Origin: Nemertoderma westbladi
Taxonomy: Eukaryota; Xenacoelomorpha; Nemertodermatida; Nemertodermatidae
Length of the DNA: 53,496 nt
Direction of reading: 5' to 3'
Assembly (NCBI GenBank): GCA_032718475.1
Contig: JAUCBJ010006463.1
Location: 1-53,496 of the forward strand
Shown here: piece after piece, positions 44,801 to 50,800 of the stretch
Position numbering within the stretch: the first letter of the stretch is position 1
Layout of the letters: each line of letters begins with the position of its first letter
Notes under the pieces: model-generated
Database searches by the model: none
What the model was told of the DNA's origin: nothing
What the model saw: only the letters and a program-made list of their open reading frames with translations
Program-made: the position numbers and the translations under genes

Positions 44801-47762
44801 AAGAAGCCAAGAGCTTCTTAATAAATATAGTTGAAAAAACTCTTGAAAAAACTTACTGATTATTTGTTTGTATTATAGATATGGTTCAATGATGCCAATG
44901 GGTGGTATTCCTAACATTCTCGATAACACTTCACAAGCTGATATGGATGTGGATGAGTTCGATTTAGGCTCCGGAAATATTTTGGGTATGTGGTTTGTTT
45001 GTAAATATTAAATAAGCTCATACAATCAGCTCTTCGTACTGTCTTCAGTTATTTACTATTTTAAGGCATTCATGCAACACCCACAAAGATTGATTATTTT
45101 TATATTTGTTTCCTTTTCTGTCCGAGTCTATTTAACATACCGAATATTCCAGATTATATTCATTTATTTGTGTTTCTAGAATATTTCTTATATAAACTAG
45201 AAAGCCTGTGGTCCTTCGGGCCTCAGCTTTCTAGTGCATGAGCGAGCAGATGAGATCTTTGAATATGTGAGGAGAAGTGTGTAACAGATAGGAGAAATGC
45301 ATACGGAACATACCGTCATAAAATAAAACGCCGCCCCCATAGGGGATTTACTGTCAATTAAGCGGAATGCAAATAACAAAATATCGAGAAAATGTTCACT
45401 TTCAAACATTTCGCTCTCATTTTGCGACATTTCAGACATGTAGACACTGTAGACGACTCTGCCACTATTTAAAGAAACAGCCTATTCTGTAGTAGTCACC
45501 AAGTTTCAGTCTAAATGGATTGTAAATAACAAAGTTGGAGAAGATGTTCGAAGATGGAGCAGAAGACTGGGGAACTGTATATGACTCAACGTACCCGTAA
45601 AGATTGAGCTTCTGCTGTAGTAGACACCTGCCAGATTTCAACTCAAAAGGATTAAAAACAACCAAATGAGTTCAGGTTTTCTCTATCAGACAATTAGCCC
45701 TCTAGCGGCGGGCGGGGGAACTGTAGACACGACTCCGTAAAGATACAGCCTATGCTGTAGCAGACACCTACAAAGTTTCAGTCTAAACGGATTGTAAATA
45801 GCCAAGTTGGAGAAGTTTTTCACTTGCAGACATTTCACCCTCTAGCAGTAGACTGGGTAATTGTAGACGACACTGCGACTCCGTAAAGATACAGCATATG
45901 CTGTAGTAGATAACTACCAAAGCATTAAAAACAACCAAATGATATTAGGTTTTCACTATCGGACAATTCGCCCTCTAGCGGCGGGCGGGGGAACTTCAGA
46001 CGGCTCTGGGTATAACGTTGCCCCCCCCCCCCCCCCCTCAGCCCCCCTATTTGCCATTTTACTAATAATTATCGTATTTTATCTGATTATAATAAATAAT
46101 TGTCTTTTAGTCTGGTGATCAATGGTGATGGTGCCAAGATATTATTTAGTGTCTCACCTCGCCTTACTACAATATTTATTGTCACACGATCCATAAAATT
46201 TTTAGTTTCCCTATCTTCCTGTAATATATTCATATGCTTCTTTATTATTTTATTAATGTCGGGTTTCGCAGGCTCTTTGTTAGTCACAAAGAAAATCTGT
46301 TGTTTTTCCGAGGGCGTCTTCCTTTCCCTTGACTTTAAGGGATCATTTTGTGTCTTTTTTACAACTGTTGCAAATTGTTGACATACCATATCTACGTCCC
46401 AACCCTGTGAAACAAATGCCCCTCCAAAACTATGTAATGCCTTTCTAGGTCCTCCTGACGGCTACAGTTCCTTCTCAACCTTAATGCAACACTGTATGGT
46501 ATGGATCTGTCTGGATCCTTGGGTGACGACATGACTTTGCATGCAAATATTGATGTACGGATCCATGTCCTTAAAATATGTATCCGTTTGAATTTTACCA
46601 GTTTCATCTGTAAAAATCCTAAGATCTAGGAAATTGATTTCCCTTCCTGACCGCTCTATATATTAAACTTTATTTTTCCAGGATTTACACATCCATTTAA
46701 GTGTGACACGAATTCACTCACATCTGCATTTTTCATGTTTGAATATAAAGTTATTATATCCCTGTACCTCCCATATTCATCCGGTTTTACAGGGGCCTTG
46801 TAAACTTGCTCATCTATTTTTCTCGCACCATAAATATCTGTATAATCACACGAATATGATGGACCAATAGCCGATCCAGAACACTGAGTGTAATGACTGC
46901 CTAGGAACTGGCAGTTATTTATGTTAAGGCATAACTCTAGACCATCTAAAATACATTCCGGTGGTGGGGAATCCCGTTGCAAAAGTTCCCGATACAATTC
47001 CAGAACTTCTGCCACACTTTCTAAACCCGAAACATTATCGACAGATGGGAAGAAATTAGCTACATCCAACGTTGCAAAGCCCGTCTCAGGCGTGATTGGA
47101 GCATATTTCCTATTCATCTCCCTAACCCAATTAATTACATGAAGTGTATTCTTAAATGCCTAATGCCTCGTTGCAAAAGGGCGCAGAAAATAAACAATAA
47201 ATTGACTCAGCTTCTGGGAAACCGTTCCACAACTTGACAAAATTTGTCTCAATGGCCAATAATTATTATTATTATTTTTTTTTTCGAACCCTTTTTGCCG
47301 TTCGTTGCGAATGCTGTTCCAGGTTTGCCATTGCCATCTAACAACCACTTTTCCCGTATAATTTTAATATGTTTCCAACGCTTTACAAACTCTTTTATTT
47401 TGCTCAAATGTTCAAAAGTTGGGTCCTATTCTCGTATATTTTACTGAAAAAAGGTAAAAGTGATATTATTTTGAGATTATTATATTTAGTTCAATGAAAA
47501 GCAATCATGATCTAACTACAATACTTGAAAATAACAAGTGACATCTAAATGGCATTTCAGACACCATTCCTTCACAGGTTACCATGACTACAGATGCAAT
47601 TTAAGATAACCCAGATGCACACTATCAAACATATGACTTGACACCTACAGTACCACTAAAGAAGGTTAGTATTAACTTTAGCATATAATATATTTATCAT
47701 CGTTGTTCCTAGATGATTTCTGTAAAGATGATTCCCTCGATAATGACAGTTTTGAATATTAA
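2718..47762 (+). CDS. RPRD2: RPRD2-like CID-domain protein, seven-exon gene (whole locus)
   Basis: Seven exons (2718-2859, 8910-9130, 21388-21574, 21791-21966, 34762-34877, 44879-44985, 47713-47762) join with matching phases (1,0,1,0,2,1) to exactly 333 codons including TAA. Seen: residues 1 to about 121 read as a CTD-interaction domain, with TQESIQTLSLWMVHHK in exon 1 and, across the exon 1/2 join, KPAHRLTMLYLANDVIQ. Residues of about 130-265 read as the RPRD coiled-coil region, ending ANAYKNFGTRITNMKKK. Known: RPRD proteins bind the phosphorylated C-terminal domain of RNA polymerase II in the nucleus and act with CTD phosphatases. The second half resembles RPRD2 more than RPRD1A/B. Odd: the protein is only about 332 aa, without the long low-complexity tail of vertebrate RPRD2, and its introns are packed with minisatellites. 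A longer isoform outside the window cannot be excluded. Family assignment is firm; the exact orthologue and the last exon are less so. Confidence 0.87.
2873..3743. repeat. Direct repeat (2873-3033 and 3588-3743) flanking a retroelement insertion
   Basis: The two arms are nearly identical: 161 and 156 bp, differing by one GCACT unit and about two substitutions. Both start TACTGGACT and end CCTATATTAAA. Exactly between them sits the 5'-truncated retroelement 3034-3587. The arrangement is that of a target-site duplication of unusual length, although an older duplication that happened to receive the insertion is possible. Confidence 0.8.
3034..3587 (+). mobile_element. 5'-truncated RTE-like non-LTR retroelement, 3' end only
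   Basis: The frame at 3054-3551 encodes the C-terminal part of the same protein found in full at 37965-40831 (ALNRLSRIWKSPR, ...VVPVLLYGSPCWALTAEDT, ...FAGHCFRREDQ) with very few differences. It ends in a GATCC(TAG)n tail. The RT catalytic core and endonuclease are absent, so it is a dead 5'-truncated copy produced by target-primed reverse transcription. The clade is not certain; a short tandem 3' tail is typical of RTE elements. Confidence 0.85.
3846..5870. mobile_element. Putative 2-kb foldback element with inverted ends
   Basis: The outer left segment (about 3846-3920, TTAGTGG then AATTTCAAC and AAAATTCAACTTTTAA) is the imperfect complement of the right segment (about 5780-5870). A perfect 21-nt inverted match lies inside (4019-4039 against 5155-5175). 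The interior is very AT-rich (4180-4680). A 98-codon open frame at 4993-5289 has no recognisable family. The ends and any target duplication are not resolved. Confidence 0.4.
5608..5850. repeat. Small AT-rich tandem repeat (about 44-50 bp unit)
   Basis: About five units share AAAGTTGAATTTTAA and AAATCCTACTTCAAAAG. The same core, in complement, occurs near 3885-3905. This suggests that the repeat is the subterminal part of the inverted-repeat element 3846-5870. Confidence 0.7.
5965..7006. mobile_element. Foldback/MITE-like element with long inverted arms
   Basis: The ends 5965-6002 and 6971-7006 are inverted copies (core AATTAGCGTGGGCCGATCT). The inner parts about 6140-6318 and 6622-6812 are also inverted copies (TTGCCA.GGTAACC, AGGGAATAAAAG, TATCAAAATATTTTAC, CATGGAAAT). 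The right arm is interrupted by a retroelement fragment at 6802-6970, which replaces about 130 bp of arm. No transposase is seen. Confidence 0.65.
6802..6970 (-). mobile_element. RTE-like retroelement 3' fragment with internal deletion
   Basis: Read on the minus strand it contains two blocks of the same element as 37965-40831: the part before VVPVLLYGS (about 6890-6970) fused directly to the last about 85 bp with the (TAG)n tail at 6802. It is inserted within the right arm of the foldback element, so it is younger than that element. Confidence 0.75.
7250..7700. repeat. Six copies of a GGTTCACTTTACCC motif in alternating orientation
   Basis: Forward copies lie near 7255, 7329 (ATTTT variant), 7530 and 7686. 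Reverse copies (GGGTAAAGTGAAC type) lie near 7286 and 7360. Such alternating short motifs are common as subterminal repeats of DNA transposons, but no transposase or terminal repeat is visible here. Confidence 0.5.
7830..8362 (+). mobile_element. 3' fragment of a second non-LTR retroelement family
   Basis: The 3' portion at 8061-8348 encodes LRERRLRFSGHCWRSKDE, THGKRSRGRPAITYID and a C-terminal REAWKDL segment. This is the zinc-knuckle-like/GHC tail common to RTE-type ORFs of marine animals. Upstream from 7830 the protein continues (KAWVALSKMDTIWKS, TKFFRATVES) with two frameshifts. It ends in a (TAG)n tail at 8347-8362. It is related to, but clearly different from, the family at 37965-40831. 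Confidence 0.75.
8363..8909. other. AT-rich intron stretch without features
   Basis: This is the end of intron 1. I see no coding frame or repeat of note apart from a TACCGGTA palindrome near 8590. Confidence 0.5.
8910..9130 (+). CDS. RPRD2: RPRD2-like exon 2 (CID core, LYLANDVIQ motif)
   Basis: The acceptor is ...GGCTTACAG at 8909 and the donor is CAG before GTACCG at 9131. The first two bases complete the split codon from exon 1, then come 73 codons. It encodes HRLTMLYLANDVIQ, the best-conserved signature of CID domains, followed by a conserved helix ending RNVERVIAVWTERKIF, which matches the last helices of the RPRD CID. The exon ends in phase 0. Conservation of this stretch is the strongest single piece of evidence for the gene. 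Confidence 0.9.
9131..9811. other. Start of intron 2, no gene; 19-G homopolymer at 9582-9600
   Basis: TACCGGTA-type palindromes occur at 9131 and near 9170. A run of 19 G at 9582-9600 could form a G-quadruplex. Nothing coding is seen. Confidence 0.5.
9812..21366. repeat. Minisatellite 1: 39-bp unit made of three 13-bp subunits, about 11.5 kb
   Basis: The main unit is TCGGTATCCTCTT + TCGGTTTCCTCTA + TTGGTCTCCTCCC, that is, three variants of a 13-mer TYGGYHTCCTCYH. There are about 296 units of 39 bp, mixed with 26-bp dimers lacking one subunit. The + strand is pyrimidine-rich. It has no stop codon in any of the three + frames, so three overlapping frames of more than 3,700 codons run through it; they all encode the same cyclic peptide and are not genes. 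Internal copies include a 1431-bp tandem duplication (16361-17791 and 17792 to about 19130) and a 123-bp duplication at the right end. It fills almost all of intron 2 and stops about 20 bp before the exon 3 acceptor. Confidence 0.97.
21388..21574 (+). CDS. RPRD2: RPRD2-like exon 3 (start of coiled-coil region)
   Basis: The acceptor is TTTCGATTATAG at 21387 and the donor is AAG before GTAATT at 21575. The exon starts in phase 0, as exon 2 requires. It encodes ESKILAEYNSEELLESI and then a charged helix with KQRQMENLPMDV, similar to the RPRD2 segment that follows the CID. Minisatellite 1 ends about 20 bp upstream of the acceptor, so the array supplies most of the pyrimidine tract of this splice site. 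Confidence 0.85.
21791..21966 (+). CDS. RPRD2: RPRD2-like exon 4 (coiled-coil region)
   Basis: The acceptor is TTTTTTATAG at 21790 and the donor is AAT before GTATGT at 21967. With the single base left by exon 3 it encodes DRAGGSRFQQQFDDT, then EIEQFVLELKKRI and GKIYYQAEEREAQIVAN. These align in order with the RPRD2 coiled coil (the GG-F-EF, EEFV, G-FYEAQ and VVAN positions). Intron 3 before it is only 216 bp, the one short intron in the gene. Confidence 0.88.
22006..22062. repeat. (TGTC)n microsatellite
   Basis: About fourteen TGTC units with occasional TATG interruptions, at the left end of the Helitron-like copy A. Confidence 0.9.
22350..22990 (-). pseudogene. Non-LTR reverse-transcriptase relic
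   Basis: The minus strand at 22650-22985 encodes a Y-S-D-D-T active-site motif (GKYSDDTRQLQAIKGRV) followed by STKNLKINPKKSEEL, the usual RT domain 5-6 spacing. After a frameshift the thumb region continues to about 22380 (SYIVP-type LFQTYIVPIYLYCAVVW). Upstream RT domains and any endonuclease are missing. The FADD/YADDT style suggests a Jockey/CR1-group element. It is nested in the Helitron-like repeat. Confidence 0.75.
23479..26251 (+). pseudogene. Decayed coiled-coil ORF with 11-residue repeats
   Basis: From the ATG at 23479 a Ser-rich N-terminus (SARSSKSDHSQTSRASSRSR) leads into a charged helix (EVRRYAEMLDSQNKKLKLQ) and then about 66 copies of KRLEMERQAEQ. After the array the frame continues as coiled coil (RRKEKQLRLEEEYQAEQ, RMAEQQRIDW) to TAA at 26249-26251. 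The frame is broken: one A lost near 25230, one A gained near 25825 and again near 25945, and a CAA-to-TAA change at about 26095. The 11-residue period suits a hendecad coiled coil or single charged helix. The Ser-rich and coiled-coil start resembles gag-like proteins of some BEL/Pao elements, but no protease or RT follows, so the origin is unknown. It lies inside intron 4, as exon 4 and exon 5 join seamlessly around it. Confidence 0.6.
23914..26096. repeat. Minisatellite 2: 33-bp unit, about 66 copies
   Basis: The unit is AAAAGGTTGGAAATGGAACR plus CCAAGCYGAACAA. The main variable codon is CGC/TGC/CAC (Arg/Cys/His), and a second site is GCC/GCT/GCG. Homopolymer A6 runs account for the frameshifts. 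Unlike the other arrays it looks like an expansion within a coding sequence, because it sits between coding-like flanks in the same frame. Confidence 0.95.
26275..34604. repeat. Minisatellite 3: 45-bp unit, about 185 copies, 8.3 kb
   Basis: The unit, written in parts, is GGTTCTGTCTGTATGAGC, TGTTCCCAGTCCCCC, GAACCGATCACT. In + it reads MSCSQSPEPITGSVC, in - GSGDWEQLIQTEPVI, giving long frames on both strands that are not genes. Sub-types differ at GAACCGATCACT, GATCCATTCACT, GATCTGATCACT and CCATTCCCC. Recurrent TAG variants (TTCCTAG) occur at 26925, 27335, 27560, 27920, 30710, 30890, 32510 and 34580. A six-base insertion occurs twice (about 26667 and 27125). A block of 36 units (1620 bp) is repeated around 30890 and 32510. 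The array ends about 158 bp before exon 5. Confidence 0.97.
34762..34877 (+). CDS. RPRD2: RPRD2-like exon 5 (end of coiled coil)
   Basis: The acceptor is TTATTTTGCAG at 34761 and the donor is GTAAGT at 34878. It starts in phase 0 and, joined to exon 4, reads VAN then AYKNFGTRITNMKKKVD, which continues the RPRD2 coiled coil without a gap. This continuity across a 12.8-kb intron shows that everything between 21967 and 34761, including the coiled-coil pseudogene and minisatellites 2 and 3, is intronic in this transcript. Confidence 0.88.
34878..35040. other. Start of intron 5, no features
   Basis: AT-rich, with no repeat or open frame of note. Confidence 0.5.
35041..35280 (+). mobile_element. 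tRNA-derived SINE (family 1)
   Basis: The head is tRNA-like: box A TAGCTCAGTTGG at about 35050, box B-like GGTTCAGCCCC at about 35094, and GGCGGGG/CCCCGCC could pair as an acceptor stem. It is followed by a body with CAGCCTTTCATCC and GGTCGATAAAATGAGTACC. That block is shared with SINE central domains described in cephalopods and other invertebrates. The T-arm does not fold normally and there is a long tail, so this is a SINE and not a working tRNA gene. Confidence 0.8.
35463..36618. repeat. Dispersed duplication of about 130 bp (35463-35590 and 36487-36618)
   Basis: Both copies share GGGAGACCACTT, CCAGCTTGTAGACTG, CCTTTGGGAGGGCGA and CCTGGCTGTGTTTT, with about 85 percent identity by eye. 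Both have an open frame reading PACRL.PLGGR. They are likely two fragments of one unidentified repeat family. Confidence 0.7.
36619..37544. other. Intron 5 stretch without recognised features
   Basis: AT-rich DNA. I see no coding frame with a recognisable product and no clear repeat. Confidence 0.45.
37545..37745 (+). mobile_element. tRNA-derived SINE (family 2)
   Basis: It has a box A-like TGTAGTGGTCGCATTG at about 37556 and a canonical box B GGTTCGATCC at about 37598, spaced as in a tRNA promoter. A body follows with GCATCCTTAAGTGGTAGC and TAAATGAGTACTGGAG. The tRNA head is degraded and the sequence differs from family 1. Confidence 0.7.
37965..40831 (-). mobile_element. RTE-like non-LTR retrotransposon copy 1, nearly full ORF, 11-bp TSD
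   Basis: The single open frame (minus, 40801 to 38015, 928 codons) encodes the endonuclease C-terminal part (GGIGLLM, LTFLGDFNAS, SDHRLIMAKV) and a complete reverse transcriptase: LVPVPKKGNLTLYGSFRGIS, NQNGFRKGRG, AVIFVDFFKAFDSV (domain A), GVLQGDTLAP (domain B), LDFADDLGVLS (catalytic FADD), then GHCFRREDQ near the C-terminus. The 3' end is a (TAG)n tail. The element is flanked by the 11-bp duplication CAGCAGAAGCC (37954-37964 and 40832-40842). It is 5'-truncated: the start of the endonuclease, with its QEHR motif, is missing. The RT frame is intact, so the insertion is young. Confidence 0.92.
40843..41891. other. Spacer between the two inverted retroelement copies
   Basis: About 1 kb without a recognised gene. 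A 76-codon frame at 41459-41689 has no family match that I can see. Confidence 0.5.
41900..43775 (+). mobile_element. RTE-like retrotransposon copy 2 with in-frame deletion of the RT core
   Basis: The frame at 41905-43737 (610 codons) starts earlier in the endonuclease than copy 1 and includes VGVQEHRMQTGQ. It matches copy 1 closely through the linker, then jumps from YPIIV to LSCWALTAEDT. The jump removes about 1 kb with all RT catalytic motifs. A further 33-bp deletion lies near the C-terminus (GGQPGLKDADDL). The frame stays open. It ends GATCC(TAG)n and is flanked by the 8-bp duplication GTGCTACT (41892-41899 and 43776-43783). It is inverted relative to copy 1. Confidence 0.9.
43784..44212. 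other. Intron 5 stretch without recognised features
   Basis: AT-rich. The only structure is a short GAATTCGAAT cluster near 44130-44155. Confidence 0.5.
44214..44684. mobile_element. MITE of about 470 bp with terminal inverted repeats
   Basis: The left end CCAATTCTGCCGTGCAATGT at 44214 and its complement ending at 44684 are a near-perfect inverted pair extending about 37 nt (through AAAAGACCG.AAGTC). The interior holds several further GACTTACGGTSTTTT-type motifs in both orientations (about 44430, 44530, 44555 and 44585). No coding capacity. No target duplication could be confirmed. Confidence 0.75.
44879..44985 (+). CDS. RPRD2: RPRD2-like exon 6 (acidic linker)
   Basis: The acceptor is TTGTATTATAG at 44878 and the donor is GTATGT at 44986. 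The phase fits exon 5 (two bases carried over). It encodes a Gly/Met/Pro stretch (GSMMPMGGIPNIL), then QADMDVDEFDLGSG, an acidic D/E-rich linker like the one after the coiled coil in RPRD2. Sequence similarity is weak in this disordered part, so the call rests on phase, splice sites and composition. Confidence 0.75.
45195..46015 (-). mobile_element. Helitron-like non-autonomous repeat, copy B (-)
   Basis: It has four or so partial copies of a repeat of about 150 bp (GTTTCAGTCTAAAYGG, CATTTCACCCTCTAG, ACTCCGTAAAGATACAGC). Its right end (45958-46012) is the inverted match of 22157-22211. Its left part (45240-45420) matches the complement of 23230-23420. At 45199-45240 lies a hairpin with perfect 9-10 bp outer arms (CTAGAAAGC/GCTTTCTAG) and a TTCG loop. 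Read in the element's direction it ends in CTAG before T, as Helitron 3' ends do. The class is inferred from these ends, since no Rep/helicase is present. Confidence 0.55.
46021..46037. repeat. Poly(C) tract (17 C)
   Basis: Similar homopolymers lie at 2576-2600 (25 C), 3772-3790 (19 C) and 9582-9600 (19 G). Confidence 0.95.
46087..47290 (-). pseudogene. Penelope-like element reverse transcriptase, decayed
   Basis: On the minus strand, in order: SSCGTVSQKLSQFIVYFLRP, an in-frame TAG (about 47158), NTLHVINWVREMN, then GFATLDVANFFPSV (domain A), FLGSHYTQCSGSAIGPSYS (domain B-like), GRYRDIITLY (domain C), CVNPGKIKFN. After further frameshifts come IPYSVALRLRRNC and VVRRGETLNNIL. This order is characteristic of Penelope-like elements. 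The catalytic Y.DD is reduced to YRD by loss of one aspartate codon. No GIY-YIG endonuclease is seen; the relic stops at poly(C) and the Helitron-like copy B. Confidence 0.82.
47577..47664 (+). other. Coding-like segment, possible relic or alternative exon
   Basis: A good acceptor (CCATTCCTTCACAG) is followed by a frame that reads VTMTTDAI, a TAA stop, then DNPDAHYQTYDLTPTVPLKK, and a donor-like GTTAGT at 47665. Using the internal AG at 47605 and the phase left by exon 6, the part after the stop (47606-47664) can be read openly, but the exon would end in phase 0 and change the frame of exon 7. It may be an alternative or decaying exon. It could also be chance. Confidence 0.25.
47713..47762 (+). 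CDS. RPRD2: RPRD2-like terminal exon 7 (stop codon)
   Basis: The acceptor is ATCGTTGTTCCTAG at 47712. With the one base carried from exon 6 it reads DDFCKDDSLDNDSFEY and then TAA at 47760-47762. The acidic composition continues that of exon 6, the phase fits, and AATAAA follows at 47776. No protein family match is possible for so short a stretch. The alternative is that the gene continues into other exons outside the window and this is a false or isoform-specific end. Confidence 0.6.
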
Positions 47763-47775
47763 ATCCTCTTTATTT

Positions 47776-47781
47776 AATAAA
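47776..47781 (+). terminator. Candidate poly(A) signal of the RPRD2-like gene
   Basis: A canonical AATAAA lies 13 nt after the TAA of exon 7, in an AT-rich stretch. Minisatellite 4 begins about 60 bp further on. The hexamer is common in AT-rich DNA, so the support comes from its position. Confidence 0.5.
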
Positions 47782-47838
47782 TAATTAATTAGGTATGTAA
47801 GTATTCTTAGTTCGTATGATGTCATAAGAGGAAATGGA

Positions 47839-50800
47839 GTATTTTTAGTCCAGGGGTGTACTCTGTGAGTATTCTTAGTCCAGGGGTGTACTCTGTGAGT
47901 ATTCTTTGTCCAGGGGTGTACTCTGTGAGTATTCTTTGTCCAGGGGTGTACTCTGTGAGTATTCTTTGTCCAGGGGTGTACTCTGTGAGTATTCTTAGTC
48001 CAGGGGTGTACTCTGTGAGTATTCTTAGTCCAGGGGTGTACTCTGTGAGTATTCTTAGTCCAGGGGTGTACTCTGTGAGTATTCTTAGTCCAGGGGTGTA
48101 CTCTGTGAGTATTCTTTGTCCAGGGGTGTACTCTGTGAGTATTCTTAGTCCAGGGGTGTACTCTGTGAGTATTCTTAGTCCAGGGGTGTACTCTGTGAGT
48201 ATTCTTTGTCCAGGGGTGTACTCTGTGAGTATTCTTTGTCCAGGGGTGTACTCTGTGAGTATTCTTTGTCCAGGGGTGTACTCTGTGAGTATTCTTAGTC
48301 CAGGGGTGTACTCTGTGAGTATTCTTAGTCCAGGGGTGTACTCTGTGAGTATTCTTTGTCCAGGGGTGTACTCTGTGAGTATTCTTTGTCCAGGGGTGTA
48401 CTCTGTGAGTATTCTTTGTCCAGGGGTGTACTCTGTGAGTATTCTTTGTCCAGGGGTGTACTCTGTGAGTATTCTTAGTCCAGGGGTGTACTCTGTGAGT
48501 ATTCTTTGTCCAGGGGTGTACTCTGTGAGTATTCTTTGTCCAGGGGTGTACTCTGTGAGTATTCTTTGTCCAGGGGTGTACTCTGTGAGTATTCTTTGTC
48601 CAGGGGTGTACTCTGTGAGTATCCTTAGTCCAGGGGTGTACTCTGTGAGTATTCTTTGTCCAGGGGTGTACTCTGTGAGTATTCTTAGTCCAGGGGTGTA
48701 CTCTGTGAGTATTCTTAGTCCAGGGGTGTACTCTGTGAGTATTCTTTGTCCAGGGGTGTACTCTGTGAGTATTCTTTGTCCAGGGGTGTACTCTGTGAGT
48801 ATTCTTTGTCCAGGGGTGTACTCTGTGAGTATTCTTAGTCCAGGGCTGTACTCTGTGAGTATTCTTAGTCCAGGGCTGTACTCTGTGAGTATTCTTAGTC
48901 CAGGGGTGTACTCTGTGAGTATTCTTTGTCCAGGGGTGTACTCTGTGAGTATTCTTAGTCCAGGGGTGTACTCTGTGAGTATTCTTTGTCCAGGGGTGTT
49001 CTCTGTGAGTATTTTTAGTCCAGGGGTGTACTCTGTGAGTATTCTTTGTCCAGGGGTGTACTCTGTGAGTATTCTTTGTCCAGGGGTGTTCTCTGTGAGT
49101 ATTTTTAGTCCAGGGGTGTACTCTGTGAGTATTCTTTGTCCAGGGGTGTTCTCTGTGAGTATTCTTTGTCCAGGGGTGTACTCTGTGAGTATTCTTTGTC
49201 CATGGGTGTACTCTGTGAGTATTCTTTGTCCAGGGGTGTTCTCTGTGAGTATTTTTAGTCCAGGGGTGTACTCTGTGAGTATTCTTTGTCCAGGGGTGTA
49301 CTCTGTGAGTATTCTTAGTCCAGGGGTGTACTCTGTGAGTATTCTTTGTCCAGGGGTGTTCTCTGTGAGTATTTTTAGTCCAGGGGTGTACTCTGTGAGT
49401 ATTCTTTGTCCAGGGGTGTACTCTGTGAGTATTCTTTGTCCAGGGGTGTACTCTGTGAGTATTCTTTGTCCAGGGGTGTTCTCTGTGAGTATTCTTTGTC
49501 CAGGGGTGTACTCTGTGAGTATTCTTTGTCCAGGGGTGTTCTCTGTGAGTATTCTTAGTCCAGGGGTGTACTCTGTGAGTATTCTTTGTCCAGGGGTGTA
49601 CTCTGTGAGTATTCTTTGTCCAGGGGTGTACTCTGTGAGTATTCTTAGTCCAGGGGTGTACTCTGTGAGTATTCTTTGTCCAGGGGTGTACTCTGTGAGT
49701 ATTCTTAGTCCAGGGGTGTACTCTGTGAGTATTCTTTGTCCAGGGGTGTACTCTGTGAGTATTCTTAGTCCAGGGGTGTACTCTGTGAGTATTCTTAGTC
49801 CAGGGGTGTACTCTGTGAGTATTCTTTGTCCAGGGGTGTACTCTGTGAGTATTCTTTGTCCAGGGGTGTACTCTGTGAGTATTCTTAGTCCAGGGGTGTA
49901 CTCTGTGAGTATTCTTTGTCCAGGGGTGTACTCTGTGAGTATTCTTAGTCCAGGGGTGTACTCTGTGAGTATTCTTAGTCCAGGGGTGTACTCTGTGAGT
50001 ATTCTTTGTCCAGGGGTGTACTCTGTGAGTATTCTTTGTCCAGGGGTGTACTCTGTGAGTATTCTTTGTCCAGGGGTGTACTCTGTGAGTATTCTTAGTC
50101 CAGGGGTGTACTCTGTGAGTATTCTTTGTCCAGGGGTGTACTCTGTGAGTATTCTTAGTCCAGGGGTGTACTCTGTGAGTATTCTTTGTCCAGGGGTGTA
50201 CTCTGTGAGTATTCTTTGTCCAGGGGTGTACTCTGTGAGTATTCTTAGTCCAGGGGTGTACTCTGTGAGTATTCTTAGTCCAGGGGTGTACTCTGTGAGT
50301 ATTCTTTGTCCAGGGGTGTACTCTGTGAGTATTCTTTGTCCAGGGGTGTACTCTGTGAGTATTCTTTGTCCAGGGGTGTACTCTGTGAGTATTCTTAGTC
50401 CAGGGGTGTACTCTGTGAGTATTCTTAGTCCAGGGGTGTACTCTGTGAGTATTCTTTGTCCAGGGGTGTACTCTGTGAGTATTCTTTGTCCAGGGGTGTA
50501 CTCTGTGAGTATTCTTTGTCCAGGGGTGTACTCTGTGAGTATTCTTTGTCCAGGGGTGTACTCTGTGAGTATTCTTAGTCCAGGGGTGTACTCTGTGAGT
50601 ATTCTTTGTCCAGGGGTGTACTCTGTGAGTATTCTTTGTCCAGGGGTGTACTCTGTGAGTATTCTTTGTCCAGGGGTGTACTCTGTGAGTATTCTTTGTC
50701 CAGGGGTGTACTCTGTGAGTATTCTTTGTCCAGGGGTGTACTCTGTGAGTATTCTTTGTCCAGGGGTGTACTCTGTGAGTATTCTTTGTCCAGGGGTGTA

